DNA of 64,000 nt from Actinomycetes bacterium (GTDB lineage Bacteria; Actinomycetota; Acidimicrobiia; Acidimicrobiales; RAAP-2): positions 1 through 64,000 of the forward strand of contig JAJYSU010000007.1 in NCBI GenBank assembly GCA_021793395.1, given 5' to 3'. Shown piece by piece: positions 15,184-24,854 of the stretch. The translations under genes and the position numbers were made by a program. The notes under the pieces were generated by a model. The model ran no database searches and had not been told where the DNA came from. It was given only the letters and a program-made list of their open reading frames with translations. Positions within the stretch are counted from its first letter, which is position 1. Every line of letters starts with the position of its first letter.

Positions 15184-17553
15184 GTGTCCGAGGCCGACAA
15201 GCAGATCGTCGACAGCACGCGCGTGCTGACGTCGCACGCGAACGTGTCGACCGTCTACCCCGAGCGGCTGGGGTACCGCCTCAAGCGACTGATCCTCGGA
15301 CGCCCCTACGTGACCGAGCAGTTGAGCGGGGAGCGACTGAATCGAGTGGTGGCGTTGGGTGTGCTCTCGCCCGACTGTATTTCCTCGTCGGCGTACGGCA
15401 CCGAGGAGATCCTCACCCAGTTGACCCCCTTCATCGGCTTGGCGGCGTTCGCTCTGGTCGTGCCGATCATGTTCGTCATCCTCGGCGTCCTCTTCTTTGT
15501 CACGACCTCCTACATGGACGTGATCAAGTACTACACCTCGGCCGGTGGCTCGTACGTGGTGGCGCGCGACAACTTCGGACCCCGGGTCGCGCAAATCGCG
15601 GCGGTGGCACTACTGATCGACTACACGGTGACCGTCGCGGTTCAGTGCTCCGCCGGGACCGCGGCGCTGACCAGTGCCATTCCGTTACTGACGCCCTACA
15701 CCGTGCCGATCACCGTGGGCGTGGTACTGATCCTGATCTTCGGGAATCTACGTGGACTACGCGAGGCGGGTAGTTACTTCGCGCTGCCGACCTACTTCTT
15801 CATTGTGATGATGGGGATCACGATCATCGTCGGCTTCGCGAAGAAGATTGCCGGATCGCTGCACTACATCCCCCAGCCTCCCGTGCACCTCCTCGTGGAC
15901 GGAAGACTGGGCCAGCGTGGATCGGGCCTGCTGATGGGGCTGGCCTTTTTGACCCTACTGCGCGCCTACGCCAACGGGGGGTCGTCGCTGACGGGCCTGG
16001 AGGCCATCTCCAACGGCGTGGCGAGCTTTCGCCGCCCCGAGTCCACCAACGCCCGGGCCACCCTGATCACGATGTCGAGCGTGCTCGCCTTTTTGCTCCT
16101 CGGCGTCACGCTGTTGGCCGCGTGGACGCACGCGCTGCCCTACGCGGCCGGGACACCGACGGTGGTCAGCCAAGAGGTGCACGCGGTCTTTGGATCCCGC
16201 GGCGCGGGCGAGGTCATCTTCTACCTCGTGCAACTGGCGACCTTGCTCATCCTCTACACCGGCGGCAACACCTCTTTCAACGGATTCCCCTTCCTGGCGA
16301 ACTACGTGGCGACGGACAACTACCTGCCGCGCCAACTCACCAAGCGCGGCCACCGGCTGGCGTTCTCCAACGGGATCATCGTCCTCGGCGTGGTGTCACT
16401 GACCCTGATCATTGTCTTTCGAGCGAAGGTGGACGCGCTGGTGGCGCTCTACGCCATCGGGGTCTTCACCGGTTTCACCTTGGCCGGTGCGGGAATGGTG
16501 GCTCGTCACCTTCGCGAGCGCGTGGGTCGCTGGCGCGTCGGCGTCGTCGTGAACGTCTTGTCGGCCACGGTCACGGCGGTCGTCGTGTTGATCTTCGTGC
16601 TGGCCAAGTTCACCGAGGGGGCCTGGATCATCGTCGTGGTCGGACCGATTATGTACGCGGGGCTCCTGCGATTCAACCGTCAGTACGAGCGCGAGGAGAA
16701 GGCGTTCGCCGCGGTCAGCGCGAGGGCTCTGCCCACCCTACGCATGAACCGGGTGGTCGTGTTCGTCGACAACTACGACGTCGTCACCGAGCGCTCGCTG
16801 CGCTACTGCATGACCCTCAACGCCTACTCGATCCGCGCGGTGCACTTCGACATCGACCCTCTCGTCACCCGACGCTTGGAGGAGGCGTGGGGGGCGCCCA
16901 ACACCGCCTCGGCCGGTATCAGCCTCGAGATGGTGGACTGTGAGGACCGCCGGGTCGACCGCGCCGCACTCGAACTCGTGGCTGACATCGTGCGCGACCC
17001 CGACGTCTTCTGCATGGTGATCCTGCCGCGCCGCGGCTTCTCCTCGCGCCTGCAGCGTCTGCTGCACGACCGAACGGCCGACCTCATCGCCGGAGCCGTG
17101 ATGCACGTGCCGCGCACGGCGGCGACCATCATCCCGTACCGGATGGGCCAGAGTCGCCTGATTGAGGGGGAGCACGTCGAGGAGCCCATGAGCGACGAGG
17201 TGGTACGCGGCGGTGTGCGCGAGGACGCCCACCTCGAGGCCGACGTCAAACTTGCGGAGCGCTCGGCGGGTGCCGTGCCGATTGGTGGGCTGCTCCCGCG
17301 CGACGTCGCGGAGATCGCGGGTCGGGTCCGCGCGATGGCCGTCAGTAACGAGTCCGGATCGCGCGAGCTACGGTGCGTGATCGCCGACAATACGGGGTCG
17401 GTCACTCTCGTGTTCCAGGGGCGCTCGGTCGTGCCGGGCATCGAGCGGGGAACTCGCCTGCTGGTGCGAGGAACCGTGACTTCGCTGCGTCGCGAGGCCG
17501 TGATCCTCAACCCCCAGTACGAAATCGTCGCCGCCCCCCAGGGTGACGGGTGA
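15184..17553 (+). CDS. APC-family (KimA-like) permease fused to C-terminal OB-fold domain
   Basis: The product is 789 aa. The N-terminal ~480 residues are an APC transporter with about 12 membrane segments, starting after SPDCISSSAYGTEEIL, typical of the KimA/YdaO potassium importer group. A soluble middle region follows. The last ~85 residues (from about LPRDVAEIAGRV to NPQYEIV) match the OB-fold protein that actinobacteria usually encode as a separate gene beside ceoB/ceoC. Here it is part of the permease, an apparent fusion. Divergent trkA pairing supports potassium transport. The substrate is inferred. Confidence 0.82.
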   Translation: MSEADKQIVDSTRVLTSHANVSTVYPERLGYRLKRLILGRPYVTEQLSGERLNRVVALGVLSPDCISSSAYGTEEILTQLTPFIGLAAFALVVPIMFVILGVLFFVTTSYMDVIKYYTSAGGSYVVARDNFGPRVAQIAAVALLIDYTVTVAVQCSAGTAALTSAIPLLTPYTVPITVGVVLILIFGNLRGLREAGSYFALPTYFFIVMMGITIIVGFAKKIAGSLHYIPQPPVHLLVDGRLGQRGSGLLMGLAFLTLLRAYANGGSSLTGLEAISNGVASFRRPESTNARATLITMSSVLAFLLLGVTLLAAWTHALPYAAGTPTVVSQEVHAVFGSRGAGEVIFYLVQLATLLILYTGGNTSFNGFPFLANYVATDNYLPRQLTKRGHRLAFSNGIIVLGVVSLTLIIVFRAKVDALVALYAIGVFTGFTLAGAGMVARHLRERVGRWRVGVVVNVLSATVTAVVVLIFVLAKFTEGAWIIVVVGPIMYAGLLRFNRQYEREEKAFAAVSARALPTLRMNRVVVFVDNYDVVTERSLRYCMTLNAYSIRAVHFDIDPLVTRRLEEAWGAPNTASAGISLEMVDCEDRRVDRAALELVADIVRDPDVFCMVILPRRGFSSRLQRLLHDRTADLIAGAVMHVPRTAATIIPYRMGQSRLIEGEHVEEPMSDEVVRGGVREDAHLEADVKLAERSAGAVPIGGLLPRDVAEIAGRVRAMAVSNESGSRELRCVIADNTGSVTLVFQGRSVVPGIERGTRLLVRGTVTSLRREAVILNPQYEIVAAPQGDG

Positions 17554-17702
17554 TTTTTGACGGGCCGTGTACGGGTTTTCGCCCACCCGGAGCTCGTCGA
17601 GGTCCGACCGCGCACGCGGGCCGGGCGAGTCTGTCTATCTTGTAGGGCGGTAGTTTCGTGGCCGCACGGCGCCACTTCAGAACGCGTTGAGAGGCGGTGA
17701 GC

Positions 17703-20483
17703 ATGGCCCGAGCCCTAGTAATCGTGGAGTCGGTGGCGAAGGCCACCCGTATCCAGTCCATGTTGGGACCCGACTACATCGTGCGGGCCTCGGTCGGCCA
17801 TGTGCGTGATCTTCCCCAGAGTGCGGCGGAGATCCCCGCCGCGGTCAAGGGCGAGAAGTGGGCGCGATTGGGGATCAACGTCGACGATCACTTCAAGCCG
17901 GTCTACGTCGTGTCGAGTGATCGCCGAAAGGTGGTGAGCGAGCTGAAGGCGGCGCTCAAGCAGGTGGACGAGCTCTACCTCGCGACGGACGAGGACCGCG
18001 AGGGAGAGGCCATCGCCTGGCACCTCGAGGAGCTGTTGAACCCCCGGATCCCTGTCAAGCGGATGGTCTTCCACGAGATCACCCCGGCGGCCATCGAGCG
18101 CGCGGTGCACGAGACTCGCGACCTCGATACCCGCCTCGTCGACGCCCAGGAGGGTCGTCGCTTCCTCGATCGCCTCGTGGGCTACGAGGTGTCGCCGGTG
18201 CTGTGGCGCGCCGTGGATAAGGCGCGTTCGGCGGGTCGTGTGCAGTCGGTAGCCATTCGTCTCGTGTGCGAGCGCGAGCGCGAGCGGATGGCGTTTCGTT
18301 CGGCCACGTGGTTCGACGTGACCGCGACCCTCGGTGCCGCCAGCGATTTCGAGGCGACGGTCGACACCCTGGACGGTGCGCCGTTGGCGAGCGGTCGCCA
18401 TTTTGACGCCGCGGGTGAACTCGATCCGTCGCTGACGGTCCGGGTGCTGAGCGAGTCGGTGGCCCGCGGTCTGGCCGACGCCCTCGCGACGGCACCAGTG
18501 AGCGTGGCCACGGTGACCTCGACGCCGCGTACCCAACGTCCCCAGGCCCCGTTTATGACGTCGTCGTTGCAGATCGAGGCGAGTCGCAAGCTGCGTTTCG
18601 ACCCGGAGCGCACCATGCGCGCCGCGCAGCGCCTCTACGAGCAGGGGTGGATCACCTACATGCGGACCGACTCGACCACCCTCTCCGACGAAGCATTACG
18701 GGCCGCGCGCTCGATGGCCGCGGCCATGTTTGGCGACGACTACGTGAGCGCGACACCGCGCCGCTACGACCGCAAAGTGAAGAACGCGCAGGAGGCCCAC
18801 GAGGCGATCCGCCCGGCCGGAGAGTCTTTTCGCACGCTCGACGACGCGCAGTCCAACCTGCGCGGTGACGAGCTCGCCGTCTACGACCTTATCTGGAAGC
18901 GCACGATCGCCTCGCAGATGGTCGACGCGCGCCTGACCCAGGATCGCGTACACCTCGACGCCGCGGTGCGAGGGGTCGAGGGGTACGCGGGCGACGTGGC
19001 GGTGGGCTTGGTCGCGACGGGGTTGCGCATCGAGTTTCCAGGATTTCGTCGGGCGTACGTGGAGGGAACCGACGACCCGGAAGCGGAACTCGCCGATCAG
19101 GAGCGGATCCTGCCCGCCCTGGTTCGCGGACAGGTCGTGACCGTGCGCGCGACCGAGGCGAAGGGTCACGAGACCCAGCCCCCCGACCGCTACTCCGAGG
19201 CGGCGCTCATCAAGAAGTTGGAGGACTTGGGTATCGGCCGTCCCTCGACCTACGCCTCGGTGATGAAGACGATCGATCGGCGCGGTTACGTCTGGAAGAA
19301 GGGCAAGTCACTGGTCCCGGCATTTCGCGCGTTCGCGGTGGTGAATCTGCTGCAGCGCTACTTCGCCGACCTGGTGGACTACGAGTTCACCGCCGACATG
19401 GAAGAGCAGCTCGACGAGATCGCGCGCGGTCGTCAGGAACTCGAGCCGTGGCTGCGCAAGTTCTACTTCGGCGATCCCGAGGGTGAGACCGAGTTCGCTC
19501 GCCTCGGGCTCGCGCACCTCGCCCACGAGACCTACGACTTCGACTTCGCCGCGATCAACTCGCTGGTCCTGGGCGTCGCGCCCGATGGCGAGCCGGTGAG
19601 CGTTCGCTCGGGCCGCTACGGTCCCTACCTCGTTCACGGAGAGGATCGGGTCTCGATCCCCGAAGCGACCGAGCCGGATTCGCTCACCGTCGAGCGCGCT
19701 CTGACCCTGCTCGCCGCCCCGAGTGGCGACCGCGAGTTGGGGGTGGACGAGGCGTCCGGTCAGCCGATCCTGCTCAAGGCTGGTCGCTACGGGCCCTACG
19801 TGCAGGTGGGCGAGATGACCGATCCTAAGGACAAGCCCAAGACCGCGTCACTGTTTTCGACGATGTCCCCCGACACGGTTACCCTGGACGACGCCCGGCG
19901 CCTCCTGTCGCTGCCACGCGACGTAGGAACTCACCCTGACGACGGCGTCATGATTCAGGCGCACAACGGCCGCTTCGGCCCCTACCTCACCTGGGGCAAG
20001 GAGACCCGATCACTCGAGAGCGAGGAGACGATCTTCACGGTCACCCTCGACGACGCGGTCGCGCTGTTCGCGCAGCCCAAGGCCCGCGGGCGTCGAGCGG
20101 CGGGCCCGCTGCGCGAGTTAGGTAATGACGCGGTCACCGGGCGACCCGTGGTGGTCAAGTCCGGTCGCTTCGGACCCTACGTGACCGACGGTGAGACGAA
20201 CGCCACGCTTCGCATCGGTGATACGCCCGAGATGGTGACCCTGGATCGAGCGAGCGAGCTGCTCGCCGAGCGCCGCGACGCCGAGCCGTCGTCGCGTCCT
20301 CGTCGCACTGCCGCGAAGAAGGCCCCCGCGAAGAAGACCGCCGCGAGGAAGGCTCCCGCGAAGAAGACCGCCGCGAAGAAGACCGCCGCGACCAAGGCGG
20401 CGCCGGCGGTGGCGCGCGCGGCTCGCGCGCGCGGCTCGCGCGACAACGCCGCGCTGGTCTCGCGGGTTGACGCGGACGGGTGA
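17703..20483 (+). CDS. topA: DNA topoisomerase I with basic C-terminal tail
   Basis: The product is 926 aa from ATG 17703, which has GAGAGGCGG at a proper distance. The Toprim domain begins ALVIVESVAKA and has the acid cluster TDEDREGEAIAWH. The catalytic tyrosine is in ITYMRTDST. Three or four C-terminal repeats marked by GRYGPY or GRFGPY follow instead of Cys zinc fingers. The last ~55 residues are Lys/Ala/Arg-rich (KKAPAKKTAARKAPAKKT), a DNA-binding tail known from actinobacterial TopA. It relaxes negative supercoils. The stop overlaps tmk by four bases. Confidence 0.97.
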   Translation: MARALVIVESVAKATRIQSMLGPDYIVRASVGHVRDLPQSAAEIPAAVKGEKWARLGINVDDHFKPVYVVSSDRRKVVSELKAALKQVDELYLATDEDREGEAIAWHLEELLNPRIPVKRMVFHEITPAAIERAVHETRDLDTRLVDAQEGRRFLDRLVGYEVSPVLWRAVDKARSAGRVQSVAIRLVCERERERMAFRSATWFDVTATLGAASDFEATVDTLDGAPLASGRHFDAAGELDPSLTVRVLSESVARGLADALATAPVSVATVTSTPRTQRPQAPFMTSSLQIEASRKLRFDPERTMRAAQRLYEQGWITYMRTDSTTLSDEALRAARSMAAAMFGDDYVSATPRRYDRKVKNAQEAHEAIRPAGESFRTLDDAQSNLRGDELAVYDLIWKRTIASQMVDARLTQDRVHLDAAVRGVEGYAGDVAVGLVATGLRIEFPGFRRAYVEGTDDPEAELADQERILPALVRGQVVTVRATEAKGHETQPPDRYSEAALIKKLEDLGIGRPSTYASVMKTIDRRGYVWKKGKSLVPAFRAFAVVNLLQRYFADLVDYEFTADMEEQLDEIARGRQELEPWLRKFYFGDPEGETEFARLGLAHLAHETYDFDFAAINSLVLGVAPDGEPVSVRSGRYGPYLVHGEDRVSIPEATEPDSLTVERALTLLAAPSGDRELGVDEASGQPILLKAGRYGPYVQVGEMTDPKDKPKTASLFSTMSPDTVTLDDARRLLSLPRDVGTHPDDGVMIQAHNGRFGPYLTWGKETRSLESEETIFTVTLDDAVALFAQPKARGRRAAGPLRELGNDAVTGRPVVVKSGRFGPYVTDGETNATLRIGDTPEMVTLDRASELLAERRDAEPSSRPRRTAAKKAPAKKTAARKAPAKKTAAKKTAATKAAPAVARAARARGSRDNAALVSRVDADG

Positions 20484-21100
20484 TCGTGCGCCGAGGTTCC
20501 TTCGTCGTTTTCGAGGGGATCGATGCCTGTGGCAAGTCGACGCAGGCGCGCCGAGCCGCCCGTGAGCGTGGCGCTCTCTTCACCTTCGAACCGGGCGATA
20601 CCGCGCTGGGGGCGGATCTGCGCCGCTGGCTGCTGGACGCCGGACCCCCGATGGCGCCGACCACCGAGGCACTGCTGATGCTGGCTGACCGCTCTCACCA
20701 CGTCCACACGGTGATCGAGCCCGCGCTGACGCGGGGCGTCGCGGTAGTGAGTGACCGGTTCGCGGACTCGACTCTCGCGTACCAGGGCTACGGGCGCGGC
20801 GTCGACCTGGACGACCTGCGGGCCGCCACGGACCTCGCCGTCGGCGCGTGCCGGCCGGATCTCACGGTGTGGCTCGACGTGTCGCTGGACGTCGCGCAGG
20901 ACCGCCGCGCGCGCGACGCGCGCGATCGCTTCGAGTCGGCCGACGTCGAGTTTCACGAGCGTGTGCGCGCGGGGTACGCGACGCTCGCCGCCCGTGACCC
21001 CGATCACTGGGCCGTGATCGACGCGTCGGGCACTGAGGACGACGTGGCCGCGATCGTCGCTCGTCATCTCGACTCGCTGTGGTGGGGGAGTGATGGCTGA
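20480..21100 (+). CDS. tmk: Thymidylate kinase
   Basis: The product is 206 aa with the P-loop FEGIDACGKSTQA, the DR motif SDRFADSTLAYQG and an Arg-rich LID (RRARDARDRF). It phosphorylates dTMP to dTDP for DNA synthesis. GTG overlaps the topA stop (GTGA), and its own 3' end overlaps holB by eight bases, giving a tight topA-tmk-holB replication operon. Confidence 0.95.
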   Translation: MIVRRGSFVVFEGIDACGKSTQARRAARERGALFTFEPGDTALGADLRRWLLDAGPPMAPTTEALLMLADRSHHVHTVIEPALTRGVAVVSDRFADSTLAYQGYGRGVDLDDLRAATDLAVGACRPDLTVWLDVSLDVAQDRRARDARDRFESADVEFHERVRAGYATLAARDPDHWAVIDASGTEDDVAAIVARHLDSLWWGSDG

Positions 21101-22166
21101 CGTCTTCTCGGAGCTGGTAGGTCAGGAGCGAGCGGCGGCGGCGTTGCGACACTACGCGCGTGATCCCGTCCACGCGTATCTGATCACGGGCCCGTCGGGG
21201 GCGGACCTTCACGGGGTTCTCGTGGCCTTCGCCGCCGCTCTGCAGTGCACCGAGCACGGGTGCGCGACGTGCGAACGCTGTCGCGCGGTCGTGTCGGGGC
21301 ATGATCCCGACGTCTACCTGGCGTCGCGCGCCGGGTTGGCGTGGCGCGTGGACGAGTTGCGAGAGGCGGGTCGGGTGAGTCGGCGTCGCCCGCTGTCGAA
21401 GGGGTACCAGATAGTGATCGTGGAGGACGTTGACACGGCGGTGAGCGGCGCGTCACCGGCCGCGGCCGCGCTCCTCAAGTCGCTAGAGGAGCCTCCGCCG
21501 CTTACCGTGTTCCTGCTCAGTGCGCACGAGATGGCGCCCGCGCTGGACACCGTGGCGTCGCGCTGCGTACGCGTGGCGCTTCGCGCTCCGTCCGACGCGG
21601 AACTCATCACGGCGCTCGTCGGCGAGGGAGCCACGTTGCAGGCCGCGACACTCGCGGTGGGCGCGGCCCACGGGGACTTACGCCGGGCTCGCCTCCTGGT
21701 CCACGACGCGGGCCTTGCGGCACGCCTGGATCGCTGGCGTACCGTGCCCGATCGTCTCGGAGGAACGTCGGCGTCGGCGTCGGCCCTGGCCGACGAACTC
21801 CTGCGCGCGCTGGACGCGGCGAGCGAGCCGCTGGTGGCCCACCAACGCTACGAGATGGCTCGCGAAGCGTCCGAGACGGGTTCGCGCGCCACGTCGCGCA
21901 AGGAGCTCGACGCGCGCGTACGACGTGAACTGCGCCGTTTTCGGGTTGACGAGTTGCGCCTCGGGTGCGCGACGCTGTCGCGGGTCTACCGAGACCGTCT
22001 GACCGAGGCACTGTCGGGGGTTGACGTCGATGCTCGCGATCGGCGTCGCGCGCGGGCGGCCCTGGGGGCCCTGGACGTCGTGGCGGAGGCGGGCCGACGT
22101 CTTGAGGCCAATCTTGACGAAACGCTGCTCGTTCATGACCTTCTGCTCTCCTTGGTCGACGTGTAG
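21093..22166 (+). CDS. holB: DNA polymerase III delta' subunit
   Basis: The product is 357 aa from ATG 21093 (MADVFSELVGQERA), with GGTGGGGGAG just before it; an in-frame GTG lies one codon upstream. It has the AAA+ clamp-loader fold: a degenerate P-loop (GPSGADLHGV), a four-Cys zinc module (CTEHGCATCERC) and the sensor-type LLKSLEEPPP. Delta' is the non-catalytic stator of the clamp loader, so the poor P-loop is normal. It closes the topA-tmk-holB unit; a tRNA gene follows. Confidence 0.92.
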   Translation: MADVFSELVGQERAAAALRHYARDPVHAYLITGPSGADLHGVLVAFAAALQCTEHGCATCERCRAVVSGHDPDVYLASRAGLAWRVDELREAGRVSRRRPLSKGYQIVIVEDVDTAVSGASPAAAALLKSLEEPPPLTVFLLSAHEMAPALDTVASRCVRVALRAPSDAELITALVGEGATLQAATLAVGAAHGDLRRARLLVHDAGLAARLDRWRTVPDRLGGTSASASALADELLRALDAASEPLVAHQRYEMAREASETGSRATSRKELDARVRRELRRFRVDELRLGCATLSRVYRDRLTEALSGVDVDARDRRRARAALGALDVVAEAGRRLEANLDETLLVHDLLLSLVDV

Positions 22167-22204
22167 CGGCGGCCCTCGTGCAGTCGGGTAATCTTGCTGC
22201 TTGC

Positions 22205-22277
22205 GCCTGGGTAGCTCAGTCGGTAGAGCAGCGCATTCGTAATGCGCAGGTCAAGGGTTCGAATCCCTTCCCAGGCT
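22205..22277 (+). tRNA. tRNA-Thr (CGT anticodon)
   Basis: The cloverleaf is complete: acceptor GCCTGGG/CCCAGGC, D-arm GCTC...GAGC, anticodon stem GCGCA/TGCGC with loop TTCGTAA (anticodon CGT), and T-arm AAGGG-TTCGAAT-CCCTT. The discriminator is T and CCA is not fully encoded. Its 3' 27 bases are overlapped on the other strand by the murD2 reading frame. Confidence 0.95.
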
Positions 22278-23573
22278 CCGGTGTACCTCACGGGCGAAGT
22301 CCCGCGAGCGTTCCTCCCAGTCGTGATACCGATCGAAGCTGGGCGCGGCGGGTGAGAGCAGCACGACGCCGCCGTCATTCAGCGCGTTGAGCGCGTGCTC
22401 GACGGCCTCACCCATCGTGGTCACGTCGTACTGGCTGACGCTCGGCGCTCGCTCGCGAGTCACCTCGGCCAGTCGACGTCCGGCTTCGCCCATCGTGACG
22501 AGAACCGTCGCGGGGCGTCGCGCCGCGAGGGCGTCACTCAGCGCCGCGTAGTCCACACCGCGGTCGAAACCCCCGGCGATCAGCGCGACGGGCTCGTCGG
22601 CGAAGACCGCGAGTGCGGCCAGGGTCGGCAGCGGCGCGGTGGCGAGCCCGTCGTCGACGAAGCGCACCGTCCGCCCGTGGCGCGAGTGTGTGGCGATCAG
22701 GGTGAGCCGTCCGGGAAGGGGAGTGAACGAGGCCGCTCGGCGCGACACGGCCGCGATCACGTCGGCGCGTGGTCGTTCGGTGAGGGCCGTGACGCAGGCA
22801 AGAGCGAGCGCCACGTTGCTCTCGTTGTGGGCACCTAGCAGGCTGAGGGCCCCGACGAGGCCCCCGTCGTCGGGGGCGACGTAGGTGACGTCACCTCCGA
22901 GCTGATCGGCCGCGTCACGCAACACGGGCTGATCGGCCACGAGAGTCCGGTGCCACCCCTCGGCCCGCGTGAGCGACAACTTGTCGTCGTGGTACTGCTC
23001 GAGCGAACCGTGCCAGTTGAGGTGATCGGCGCCGAGCGAGGTCACGACCACCAGGGACGGGGCGACGTCAATGTCGACGCACTGGTAGCTCGAGACCTCG
23101 ACGACGAGCCAGCCGTGGGCGACGTCAACCTGGGGGTCGTAGGGCGGGAGGCCACTGTTGCCCACGCGCTGGGCCTGCTCGCCCACGCACTGGAGAAAGA
23201 AGGCGACGAGCGCGGTCGTCGTGGACTTGCCTTTGGTCCCCGTCACGGCGATGACGCGTGCCCGATCGACGGCGTGGAGCCACAGGTTGAGCGCCGAGGA
23301 GACCACGACGCCGTGGTCCTCCAGGTCGAGCACGTCGGGGCGGCGCCGGGGGATGCCGGGGCTCTTCAGCACCGCGTCGCACGTGAGCAGTGCCTCGTGG
23401 CCGCCGTCGGTGGTCACCAGCACGTCGTCACCTCGCCCCGGAGCGTCGTCCACTAGGACGAGGGATCCCGCAAGACCGAGCAGACGCCGGTGGGCGGCAC
23501 GACCTTCAATGCCGTAGCCGAAGATCCCGATGCGCCGCCCCGCGAGGTCAGCGAAGCCAGTGGGCCGGAGCAC
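22251..23573 (-). CDS. murD2: UDP-MurNAc-L-Ala--L-Glu ligase MurD2
   Basis: The product is 440 aa if it starts at GTG 23573 (VLRPTGFADLAGRRIG). It has a Mur ligase layout: a Rossmann-like N-domain (GIFGYGIEGRA), the ATP loop VTGTKGKSTTT, NWHGSLEQYHDDKL in the central domain, and a C-domain with LIAGGFDRG. It overlaps murL by 26 bases. In Xanthomonas, MurD2 adds L-Glu to UDP-MurNAc-L-Ala and MurL then epimerises it; the pairing here supports MurD2 over ordinary MurD. No stop occurs before the tRNA-Thr gene, so the last residues are read from tRNA antisense. An ATC start further upstream is also possible. Confidence 0.8.
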   Translation of the reverse strand: MLRPTGFADLAGRRIGIFGYGIEGRAAHRRLLGLAGSLVLVDDAPGRGDDVLVTTDGGHEALLTCDAVLKSPGIPRRRPDVLDLEDHGVVVSSALNLWLHAVDRARVIAVTGTKGKSTTTALVAFFLQCVGEQAQRVGNSGLPPYDPQVDVAHGWLVVEVSSYQCVDIDVAPSLVVVTSLGADHLNWHGSLEQYHDDKLSLTRAEGWHRTLVADQPVLRDAADQLGGDVTYVAPDDGGLVGALSLLGAHNESNVALALACVTALTERPRADVIAAVSRRAASFTPLPGRLTLIATHSRHGRTVRFVDDGLATAPLPTLAALAVFADEPVALIAGGFDRGVDYAALSDALAARRPATVLVTMGEAGRRLAEVTRERAPSVSQYDVTTMGEAVEHALNALNDGGVVLLSPAAPSFDRYHDWEERSRDFAREVHRSLGRDSNP

Positions 23574-24840
23574 GCGTGGGTCCTCGGGGTTGTAGGAGAT
23601 CGTCGAGGGGCGGCGACGGCGCCCGGACCGCCAGTGCCGACAGGGCCGGGACGTCGCGCCACGCGTCGAGGCGCACGACGGCCGCGAGCGCCGTCGCACT
23701 TTCGTCGGGATCACCGACGCACTCGAAGGGCTTGTGGTGTTCGCCCAGTCCGACGAGGTCGGTGAGCGACGAGAGACGGTCGGGATTGCTGAGGGGTTCG
23801 ACGCCGAGCATGTCGTGCAGGGCCGCGCGCTCGACGAAGGGGGCCAGCACCAGGTCGATGAAGAGGCACTTGTCGCACTCGCCGCACCACGAGGCGGCTC
23901 GCGTGGTGGGGTCCTGGGTGAACGCTCGGTTGCAACTACGAAAGACGTGGTGGTACGCGACGAGGCGGCTGAAGACGTCGGCGACCCAGAGCTCACTGCG
24001 GTGCCGCAGCAGGCTGGCGACGCTCAGCGACGCCCCGACGGCCTCGTCGAGCGCGGCGCCGATCAACTCCTCGGCCGCGAGCGACTTGCTCCACTGGTGG
24101 TTGATCTCGCGCGTGCCGACGCGCAGATTGGGTATCGACGCGGAATACTCGTTACTCATCACGACCCCGCCGCGGCCGGTGGACACTGCGGCCAGGGCGG
24201 CCAGCAGAGTGATCATTGCCGTGACCGGAACGTGGCCGCGCAGCTGCGCGTCGTCACCGCGCAGAACCTGTGGGTCGATCGCGCGGGTGGCACGAACTAC
24301 CGGGCGTCCGGTGACCGCCGCGGTCTCGTCGAGCACGCGGAAGCGTCCACTCGCCGGGCTGACGATGAAGAGGGCCTGGTTCAGCTGTGCGGGCAACGTC
24401 TCGACACTCACCACGGAGTCGATGCCGCCGCCGAAGGGGACCAGAACGCGCGTGGGGTCCAGTTTGGCGACCGCGGGAGTGCTCGGGCGTCCGCCCACGA
24501 TGACGACGTCGTCGAGCGTGAGCGCGTTGCGGTAGGCGAACTCGCCGAGACCGTCAACGATCGCCGCGCGCACGAGAGCGACGCCGTGAGGCCCTACCGG
24601 AGTCTCGCCGAGATCGATCAACGGGGGAGCGCCGACTTTGTAGTACGAGAGCCCGGCGAGCAGGTACCACAATTCGGCCACGGCCAGTGCGGACGCTTCG
24701 CGTAGCGATCCCGTGCCCTCGAACACGACGGTCTCACGGAATGATCGCCCGTCGAGGTCGTAGTGACCGGTAAGGGTATCGTCGGTGACGTCGAGCCCGA
24801 CGTAGGAGAAGCGACGGGCGCGCCGGGTCATCGTTCCCAT
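23548..24840 (-). CDS. murL: UDP-MurNAc-L-Ala-L-Glu epimerase MurL
   Basis: The product is 430 aa from ATG 24840, placed eight bases after TAACAT. It has a PP-loop-like motif (VPFGGGIDSVVS), a conserved INHQWSKS segment, and a C-terminal metal-type CGECDKC. I match it to MurL, which inverts the terminal L-Glu of UDP-MurNAc-L-Ala-L-Glu to D-Glu, replacing the MurI racemase route. The direct overlap with a MurD-type ligase is the strongest support. If the assignment is wrong, it would be a PP-loop ATPase of unknown role. It lies downstream of pgeF, another peptidoglycan-related gene. Confidence 0.8.
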   Translation of the reverse strand: MGTMTRRARRFSYVGLDVTDDTLTGHYDLDGRSFRETVVFEGTGSLREASALAVAELWYLLAGLSYYKVGAPPLIDLGETPVGPHGVALVRAAIVDGLGEFAYRNALTLDDVVIVGGRPSTPAVAKLDPTRVLVPFGGGIDSVVSVETLPAQLNQALFIVSPASGRFRVLDETAAVTGRPVVRATRAIDPQVLRGDDAQLRGHVPVTAMITLLAALAAVSTGRGGVVMSNEYSASIPNLRVGTREINHQWSKSLAAEELIGAALDEAVGASLSVASLLRHRSELWVADVFSRLVAYHHVFRSCNRAFTQDPTTRAASWCGECDKCLFIDLVLAPFVERAALHDMLGVEPLSNPDRLSSLTDLVGLGEHHKPFECVGDPDESATALAAVVRLDAWRDVPALSALAVRAPSPPLDDLLQPRGPTRAPAHWLR

Positions 24841-24848
24841 CGGCACTT

Positions 24849-24854
24849 ATGTTA
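24849..24854 (-). promoter_or_regulatory. Candidate -10 (TAACAT) for murL, built on the pgeF stop codon
   Basis: TAACAT on the minus strand begins with the TAA stop of pgeF and is eight bases before the murL ATG, which has no ribosome site. Confidence 0.45.

Noticed and set aside
20295-20440. Repetitive DNA at the topA end
   Set aside because: It encodes the in-frame Lys/Ala tail known from actinobacterial TopA; it is not a CRISPR or mobile repeat.
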